Shown: positions 57,106-64,000 of the stretch, piece after piece | Layout of the letters: every line of letters starts with the position of its first letter | Numbering within the stretch: the first letter of the stretch is position 1 | Assembly (NCBI GenBank): GCA_963585895.1 | Contig: OY757904.1 | Coordinates: 85,622,543-85,686,542 of the forward strand | Direction: 5' to 3' | DNA length: 64,000 bases | DNA from: Sepioteuthis lessoniana | Taxonomy: Eukaryota > Mollusca > Cephalopoda > Myopsida > Loliginidae | Notes under the pieces: model-generated | Databases searched by the model: none | Told to the model about the DNA's origin: nothing | What the model saw: the letters and a program-made list of their open reading frames with translations, nothing else | Translations under genes and position numbers: made by a program

Positions 57106-60002
57106 ATGGCAGGCAAAGCAGTTGACATTTGGCTGATTCCCGAATTTCATGGCGTCTCATCCGATCGTACAGTGTCAGAATGGTTGGAACAGGTGGAGCT
57201 GCTGTGCGAAATGTGTGGTGTTGACAACGTTGAATGTGTTCTACTGCTCAGGCTGAGAGGTGGGGCTCGGTCAGTATACCAACAGTTAACCTGCGACCAG
57301 AGGGAGGATTTACACCAGGTAAAACAAGCCCTCCTCCTGGCTTTTGTGCCAGACTCTTTTGCTGCATTTGATACATTTGTCTCGTATCATTTGCGCCCCG
57401 GGGAAACTGTGGACAAATATTTGGGTGACCTACAGGACCCAGCACGTCTAATCAAAGAAAACACCTCTGATTGATGGCTCAGTTGCGCTTGCGTGTCAGG
57501 ACTCCCCGGTCCGTTTTGATGACAATTGCGTGGAGCACATGACCCTAGAACAGATTCTTGCTAGGGCTCGAGCTCTTATGACTGAAGAGGCAGAGGTTGA
57601 TGAGCCTGTTGCTGTGGCGGCCGGGCGAGGCCGAGTTCTTACTTGTGTGCCTATGGGCTCACCTTCAACCCCCGACAAACAGAACGCAGTTGCAGTGCAG
57701 TGCTACAAGTGTAGAGGTCCCAGTCACTTTGCCAGAGACTGTCGGCAGCCCGGGGGCAAATCACAAAGAGCGCTCCTGGAGATACGCTGTTATCAGTGCC
57801 AACCACAAGGACATGTTGCATCGAGGTGTCCGGAAAACAAGAAGTGCTTCCTGTAATGAAGGTGAAAGTCAATGGAATGGATTGGATAGCGTTGGTGGAT
57901 TCTGGCTGATCCTCATCCGTTGTGAGTGGAATGTTATGTCGACCCGAAGAATGGAAAAGTATCACAATTCTGACAGCAGGCAGGAAGTGCCTTTTAAGCC
58001 ATGGTGTTGGCAGCATAACTTTACCAGTGACCAACAGAAATCCCTTAATGATGAACGTGCTTGTGGTAAACAGCAAGCCATTGGGATTCGACCTCCTTTT
58101 GGAAATGGACATCATCAAGAAATTGGGCGGTGTGCATATCGATGAAGGAGGCAAGGCACATTTTGCTGAAGCGGCTCTCACTTTGGGTGCAACAATAGAG
58201 CTAGAACAGCCTGACTTTTGCGCAGAGTTCAACCAATACACCAAATCCTGGACAGTGTCGTGGAAGTGGTCTGGTGATCAGCCACCAGAAAAATTATACA
58301 ACAGAGTGCCGGAGTACACCATCCCTGCAAGAGCTTGTGCAGAATACGAGAAAGAGCTACAAAACTGGATTGATAATGAGTGGTTAGTTCCTTACCCAGA
58401 GATGAATTGGGGCCCCCGAAGGGCCTGATCCCATTAATGGCAGTCATCCAACAGAATAAACAAAAGGTAAGGCTGGTGCTCGACTACCAGGAGTTAAATG
58501 ATCACATGGATCCATTTATGGTTCGTGCAGACATATGCACCGAAAAGTTGAGAGAATGGCGGCGAGCAGGATCGAATGAATCCATGTTAGACCTTTGCAA
58601 GGCATACCTTCAAGTATGCGTGCAGCAATCACTATGGTTCTATCAAACTGTACTATTTAAAGGACGAAGGTATTGCCTGACCCGCATGGGGTTTGGTCTC
58701 AATGTGGCACCATCCATCATGCAGACAATTGTTGATGCTATCTTGATGGAGGACAAGCACATACACCGAGCAACATCTGCCTCTATTGATGATGTGTATG
58801 TGGACAAGAGTATTGTGTCTGCGGCATGTGTAAAGGAGCATCTCTACAGCTTCAGCCTCCTCAGCAAGGAGCCAGAGAGGCTACTGGATGGTGCACGAGT
58901 GCTTGGGTTACAGGTCTGGGGAGAGGATAACTCTCTGTATTGGAGAAGAGGGAACAAAATCTCAGACATGCCTCGTGATGTCATGCGACGCAACGTATTT
59001 TCACTATGTGGCAAATTGGTTGGGCACCTTCCCGTGTTCACCAACAAAGCATTCATCCTGGTATGCGGCGGACACTTTATTTTGTGAAACAGATTGACCC
59101 TGGGGTCTCTAAGGCTGCAGTGAAAACTGTCGTCAGAAAATGTGAAGAGTGTCAGTCGATCAATCCAGCACCTATGCACTGGTCAAAGGGGGCTTTGAAT
59201 GTTAAATAAACATAGTACCGGGTAGCGATGGATATTACTCATTGTAACGGGGCCCATTTTTTGATGGTGATTGACTGCAGCCCTGCTCAGTTTGCCATCT
59301 GGCAACGTCTTCCTCGACAAGATGCAACAAGTGTAATCAACCAGCTGAAGGCGCTCTTCTCTGAGCGGGGCCCGCCACAGAGATTCTGACAGATAATGAC
59401 ACTACCTTTCGGAGCAGCTTGTTTAAAACCTTCCTAGATGAGTGGAGAGTCTGACTTCGATTCCGCTGTGCATATGTCCCCTCTGGTAACGGCATCATCG
59501 AGCGATGTCACAGACCTGTAAAAAGGATTACTGCCAGAAAACGGTGTATTATACCAGAAGTAGTATACTGGTACAATGTCACGCCAAAGGATGACGTATC
59601 CTCTGCTACAGCACCAGCCAATATGATCTATTGGTACTGCATATGGCTGAAAGGAATCAATGGAACACTGGTGCCAACACACAATCAACAGTAGGCCGTC
59701 TTCAAACCGGGTGACTGAGTGTGGGTAAAGACTCCACATGGACGATGTACCACAAAATATAAAGTGGAATTACCAGTGTACACAACATAACGGTCGACGG
59801 AATACCATGCCATGTGAAAGATCTGCGACCCATAGTGGGACCAGGCCAGCTGACGGTCTGTTCTGACATGGTTTCAGAGAATGCAAGTGAAAGATTTGTA
59901 ATCATTAGAGAGAGACCCTGTGAACAGGCACCCAGCAAAAATGCTGGTGATGCCTCTTCCAATAACACTTCTAATGAAGACCAAATGACTATACTGTCAT
60001 GA
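57106..60002 (+). pseudogene. gag-pol remnant of element D
   Basis: gag from ATG 57106: WLIPEFHGVSSDRTVSEWLE, LLRLRGGARSVYQQL, LRPGETVDKYLGDLQDPARL; shift near 57470. Knuckles CYKCRGPSHFARDC and CYQCQPQGHVASRC (57701-57831). Protease ALVDSG is followed by an in-frame TGA. RT from 58380: LVLDYQELNDHMDPFMVRAD, MLDLCKAYLQVCVQQSLWFY, CLTRMGFGLNVAPSIMQTIV, ATSASIDDVYVDKS (YxDD-type Tyr replaced by Ser). CGKLVGHLPV is joined directly to the integrase zinc domain (VRKCEECQSINPAP), so RNase H is missing. The integrase core is frame-broken but shows VAMDITHCNGAHFLMVIDC, a DND site and GNGIIERCH. It ends with CHVKDLRPIV and a polar tail to 60000. Confidence 0.9.
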
Positions 60003-60068
60003 AGAAGCACATGGCGCAAAAGACCACCTCCTGAATGTTTCGTGTGTGATCATAGGATCAGTGGGGAG

Positions 60069-60362
60069 TGTAGTAGTAATGCCACAAACAATCTTACCTC
60101 GAAGAAACAGATGGTGTGCTCTCTCTGCTACTGGCACGCGGAAACCAGAAGAAGAAAAGGACGCAAGAGGTGTGACTTGTTTTATGGAGGAGAATGAGAT
60201 AAGCCTATGTGAAGTGGCGAGATTTGATGAAGATAAAAGAGACTAAGTTTGAAGTGGAAAAGAGCAGCATTTTGCTGATGTCTGATTGGTGAACATCCAT
60301 CAGTTCATTTTGCAAGTTAAGTGAGTTGACTTGCGCCCAATAGGTTGATTCCTCTTCAACTA
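60069..60362 (+). repeat. 3' LTR of element D
   Basis: 294 bp, close in length and terminal sequence (TGTAG...CTA) to the 304-306-bp LTRs of element B, though the middle is diverged and lacks the ATGCAAAT/TATAAAA pair. Confidence 0.7.
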
Positions 60363-60479
60363 GACTTCTGAAACCAACTAAATCTGACTAAAGTGAATTT
60401 CAACACTCCTCCTCACTTCCAGTTAGACTTGTTCAATAATTTCTCTAATACCTAACATTTCTCTGAGCTTCATAAATTG

Positions 60480-61187
60480 TGAGCTCAGAAGTGCTTTTGT
60501 CAAAATATCAGCAACCATGTTCTTGCTTTCAAAATATTCAAGTTGAATCATTTTCTTTTCAACTTGTTCACGGATATAATGGAACTTAATGTCAATATGT
60601 TTTGCTCATCCATGATATTGTGGATTTTTCGCTATGCATATTGTGGATTGGTTATCTTCATATATGAGTGTTGATTTAGATCATTTTGAAGACGTTGCAT
60701 CCATACAGCTTCTTGTGCTGCACTTGCCAATGCCATGTATTCTGCTTCAGCTGTAGATAATGCCACACAAGATTGTTTTTTTACATCTCCTACTAACAGC
60801 AGCTCCACTCAATTTAAAGAGGTAGCCTGAAGTTGACCTGCGGTCATCCAAATCATCAGCCCAGTTTGCATCAGAATATTCAATGAAATCCATCACCTTC
60901 TCCCATAGTTCTGTGTACCATTTAGATAATGCATTTAGATAACGCATGATGTGTTTAATGGACTTCCAGTGTTCCATAATAGGCTTGGAACAAAATCTGG
61001 CTACATTACTGACAGCATAGGCAATATCGGGCCTTGTTCCTGTTGAAAGATATAATAGACTTCCAATTGCCGACTGATACAATTCTTGATTGAATAACTT
61101 GCTGTCCTCAGTGGCTTTGGTTAGCTTTGCACCAGTATCAATTGGTGTTGCTGTATGTTTGGAATTTTCCGTTTGAAATCTTTTCAA
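60480..61187 (-). pseudogene. Copia RNase H region
   Basis: A 146-codon open piece: [79 protein letters not shown]. After a frame change, a [20 protein letters not shown]-type segment and a final KMIQLEYFESKNMVADILTK are readable. This is the copia C-terminus, ending just before the purine tract. Confidence 0.9.
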
Positions 61188-61989
61188 GACTTCTGCTGTA
61201 TATGCTGGTTATCCGATCCAGATCTTTCCTGACCCTGGATAAGCAATTGACACCCAAGAAGTAATGGAGTTTTCCCATATCCTTGATGTCAAAACTTTCT
61301 GAGATGCTTTTAACGAATTTTTGGATATGTGTCAAAGACTTGCTCCCCAGAATAAGATCATCGATATAAACAGCTGCTATGAAGATCTCTCCTCCTGAAG
61401 TTAGTGTGTAGGTACAATGATCATTTTCTAACTGTTTGAAATACATCTTCTTCAGCTGACTGTTAAGAGCCTAATTCCAACAACTTGGCGACTGTTTCAA
61501 ACCATATAGGCTTTGATTCAGTTTACAGACAAGATGCCCTTTGCCTTTGACTTCAAATCCATCTGGCTGCTTCATATAGATGTCTTCATTTAAATCACCA
61601 TTCAAAAATGCTGTGGTTATGTCCAACTGGTATAGTTTGAGATCATGTTTAGCTGCCAATGCTATAACAGTTTGAACTGATTCGAACCTTACAACTGGAC
61701 AAAAGGTTTCATCATAGTCAACTCCATGTTTTTGAAGAAAACCTTGAGCTACAAGTCAAGCTTTGTGCTGTTTCATGTTTCCACCACTATCATATTTTCT
61801 TTTGAACACCCACTTACTTCCAATAGCTTTTCGTCCATAGAGTAATTCAGCAAGATCCCATACTTTATCAGTATTTAATGAATTTATTTCACTTTCCATT
61901 GCTTTCATCCATTCCCTTTTCTCAGGACTAGAAAGTGCTTCTTTTACTGTTAATGGGTCATCCAACCTGTGAGCAATGTATACCCATTC
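61138..61989 (-). pseudogene. Copia reverse transcriptase
   Basis: DDPLTVKEALSSPEKREWMK, AIGSKWVFKRKYDSGGNMKQ, then a TGA stop. LAAKHDLKLYQLDITTAFLN, GDLNEDIYMKQPDGFEV, KLNQSLYGLKQSPSCWN, then a stop. AAVYIDDLILGSKSL is the catalytic YxDD box, and DMGKLHYFLGV closes the domain. A frameshift follows near 61240. Confidence 0.93.
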
Positions 61990-62785
61990 ACCTTACTGAT
62001 CTGGAGCTTTTCTAATTCTTGGTGATCTTCGGGGTTCTGTGGCCTCTCGTGAATTCTCATCATCATCACTGCTGATGTTTTCACATTCAACCTCCACTAA
62101 AGGTTGATTTTCAACTTCTTCTGTCCCCTGTTCACTTATGGATGCTGTTTCATTAAATATGATGACATCTCTGCTATAGAAGACTTTCGATGTGTCTGTA
62201 TCAAAGAGTCTATACCCTTTAACACCAATGCCATATCCAAGGAAGATGCTCTTCTTTGCTTTAGGATCCATTTTAAATCTTTCATCCTTTGGTTTATGAG
62301 CATAAACACTACATCCAAAAATGTGTAAATGATTAACATTTGGTTTGTAGCCTTTCCATACTTCATATGGGGTTATTGCTTTTACAGCAGTTGTTGCGCT
62401 TCAGTTTTGAACATATGAAAATTTCTTAGGCAGCTTTGAATCTGACAACATTGCTCGTACAGTTTCCACCAACATCCGATTCATTCTCTCAACTACTCCA
62501 TTTTGCTCTGGTGTTTTAGGAACAGTGCGCTCATGGCGAATACCATTCTTTTTTCTTCAAACTCTTTTGAAGTGTATTCACCACCATTATCAAAGTGTAG
62601 TGTCTTGATTTTTTCACCACTGGATTTCTCCACCATGGATTTCCACTCCAGGAATTTTTTAAAAACATCGCTTTTGTTTTTAAGAATATATACCCATACA
62701 TATCTTGATTTATCAACAATAAATGTGACAAAATATTCTGCTCCACTGAGTGATTTTGTCTCTAATCTTTCAAAAACATCACTGT
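61990..62785 (-). pseudogene. Copia integrase C-terminal half and linker
   Basis: Minus-strand reading: DVFERLETKSLSGAEYFVTF, IDKSRYVWVYIL, FLEWKSMVEKSSGEKIKTL (core with [14 protein letters not shown]-type aspartate region), [19 protein letters not shown]-like block with the glutamate, YAHKPKDERFKMDPKAKKSI, FLGYGIGVKGYRLFDTDTSK. It ends in an acidic linker and PRRSPRIRKAPDQ, the usual copia pre-RT motif. An in-frame TGA near 62405 breaks it. I read the two middle blocks across frame changes, so their details are approximate. Confidence 0.85.
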
Positions 62786-63853
62786 TGTGACGGCAAATTC
62801 TTTAAAATCCCAAAACGGGACTTTATATTTTCGCACGTGTGAAGACGGGGCAGGTTGGCACTTGATCCCTTGTAGAATAAGTCCTCGTTCAGAGTTTTTC
62901 TCTCAGGCATATAAGAACTGGCATATTATGTGAGGGATTAATTTAGGGTTAGACTGACCGCCGCTGGCAAGGGGTTCCAAATTTCACACTATACACACAC
63001 CCACCAAGGCCACTAAACTTCCTCCCCTAGACAATGGAAGATATGGACCTCTAGGTTGAGATGTAATGATATTAATTATAGTAGTCGGCAATTCCGGTTT
63101 CCCGTGTGATATTTTAAATAGGACAACTCTAAGCAAGATAATATAAGGCGAATAGAAGCTGAAAAGGAAGTATGAAGTAACAAATTCGGAGCAGACGCCA
63201 CAAATAACAACTTAGACCACGTGGTAACATTAAAATACATGAATCTTTTACTACAATCATATACACCTTCAAAGTGTCAAAATATATAATAAATGAACAG
63301 TCCATGAACATAAATGTCTTTCTCCTTTTCTTTTCTTTCGTTTTCCTTCAAATTGAGAGAGAGTGGTATATAAAATTGGGTATAAGGAAAATAGTCCCAA
63401 AGTTACTTATTTTTCGACGGGGTTCCACTGGAGAATCTTTCTTCTTTTACGGGCTAATAGACTTTATCTTATTTTCAATACTGGCTTGAAGAACTTGGGT
63501 CATTCGTGTCCGAGATATTTTTTGTTCGTCTTCGTTTACCCGGAGTACTTGGCTTTTGGTTCCGTCCACCATGAACCATGTCCAAAAACTAACTTTTTTC
63601 TTTTCTATTTCCCCTGACGGGAAGGAGTCCCCACTTTCGTTTTAGGGTCCCAGCCAATCATTTGGCTTCTCTCTCCTTCTCCATTCCGGTGTCTGGCGAC
63701 CCGAGTGAGGTTACCAAGTACCAACATCTGGTCTCCTCTGTGTGACCTACATTCTTTCTTAACGGTCATTCTTTGACGGCTCGCTACTGTTAATTCAAAC
63801 GAGAGGATAGCAGTCATCCCACTTCCATCGTCTCAGTGGGATATCACGTGACA
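62786..63853 (-). mobile_element. Solo LTR, Gmr1-like family, inside copia integrase (TSD CTGT)
   Basis: 1068 bp, same orientation as 55990-57056, flanked by CTGT at 62782-62785 and 63854-63857. Removing the LTR and one duplication restores the copia reading KIVHSDVFERLE across the site. Confidence 0.95.
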
Positions 63854-64000
63854 CTGTGCACAATTTTGAGCAGTTCAGTGGCTCGCATACCACCAGATTT
63901 TGGAAATGAAGAACGGTGATGTTTTCCATCCACACATGGCTCACAAAATTTTATGTCCTTTGTTACATCATAGTCAAGTCCATTTACTAGTTGATCTGTT

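Larger units (their letters stand above)
57057..60362 (+). mobile_element. Gypsy element D (A/B/C group), 5' LTR displaced
   Basis: Only GTTAGCTCTCAACTA of the 5' LTR remains, followed by GAAGCTATTT, exactly the context after the 5' LTR of B. The 3' LTR is 60069-60362 (TGTAGTAGTAATG to TTCAACTA, 294 bp), immediately after a GTGGGGAG purine run. The order is gag, two knuckles, protease, RT, integrase. RNase H is deleted. The right end falls inside the copia 3' LTR, so D inserted there. The left end was replaced or interrupted by the Gmr1-like element. Confidence 0.88.
60363..64000 (-). mobile_element. Ty1/copia element, decayed, 5' part beyond the window
   Basis: Minus-strand copia with integrase (64000-62280), RT (about 61965-61240), RNase H (about 61190-60480), a purine tract (60406-60420, GGAAGTGAGGAGGAG) and the first 43 bp of the 3' LTR (60405 down to 60363, starting TGTTGAAATTCAC), where element D interrupts. 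The integrase-before-RT order is diagnostic of copia. A Gmr1-type solo LTR (62786-63853) interrupts the integrase; element sequence resumes at 63858-64000. Stops and shifts: near 61240, 61470, 61755 and 62405. Confidence 0.92.

Noticed and set aside
57651-58244. 197-codon minus-strand frame
   Set aside because: Antisense shadow of element D nucleocapsid and protease.

Overview
The window is AT-rich animal DNA dominated by interspersed repeats. I see one host gene, three coding exons of a phosphoserine phosphatase gene (PSPH-like) on the + strand, spread over 18.7 kb. Long introns, many (TA)n microsatellites, a tRNA-derived SINE, RTE/CR1/Jockey-type LINEs, mariner, copia and several Ty3/gypsy lineages fit a lophotrochozoan, possibly a mollusc such as a cephalopod. 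The species call is inference; the animal, repeat-rich nature is directly visible.

Layout. 1-16.9 kb: mostly anonymous AT-rich DNA with microsatellites, a GC-rich patch (4.84-5.59 kb), a 1.03-kb solo LTR with 4-bp target duplications (6059-7092), a LINE 3' relic (8.57-9.3 kb), an 80-bp perfect direct repeat on either side of it, a recurrent repeat called R1 here (11.65-12.25 kb), and two copies of a SINE. 17.6-22.2 kb: a complete but decayed gypsy element, E, with LTRs and a CTAGG duplication. 23-28.4 kb: R1 copies, an isolated gag (element A), a LINE relic and microsatellites leading to PSPH coding exon 1.

28.5-47.2 kb: PSPH exons 1-3. Intron 1 holds gypsy remnants G and H, the latter split by R1 and an LTR fragment. 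Intron 2 holds gypsy deletion derivative B and gypsy element F. F sits inside an older LINE and itself carries a 1.26-kb solo LTR. Exon 3 ends at 47161. The exons for the C-terminal half of the enzyme, including the GDGxxD motif, are not in the window, so intron 3 exceeds 16.8 kb or the gene is truncated.

47.6-64 kb: a retroelement pile-up. A LINE is split by a mariner. Gypsy element C is cut off in its reverse transcriptase. A minus-strand Gmr1-like gypsy element follows, with an intact 712-codon ORF, a 5' LTR and no 3' LTR. Gypsy element D follows, inserted in the 3' LTR of a minus-strand Ty1/copia element, which also carries another Gmr1-type solo LTR in its integrase. Target-site duplications and coding continuity across the breaks give a relative insertion order for much of this.

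The most unusual item is the Gmr1-like element: an integrase tail upstream of the start of reverse transcriptase, the integrase core missing and a coding tandem repeat in its place, and a duplicated primer-binding site.
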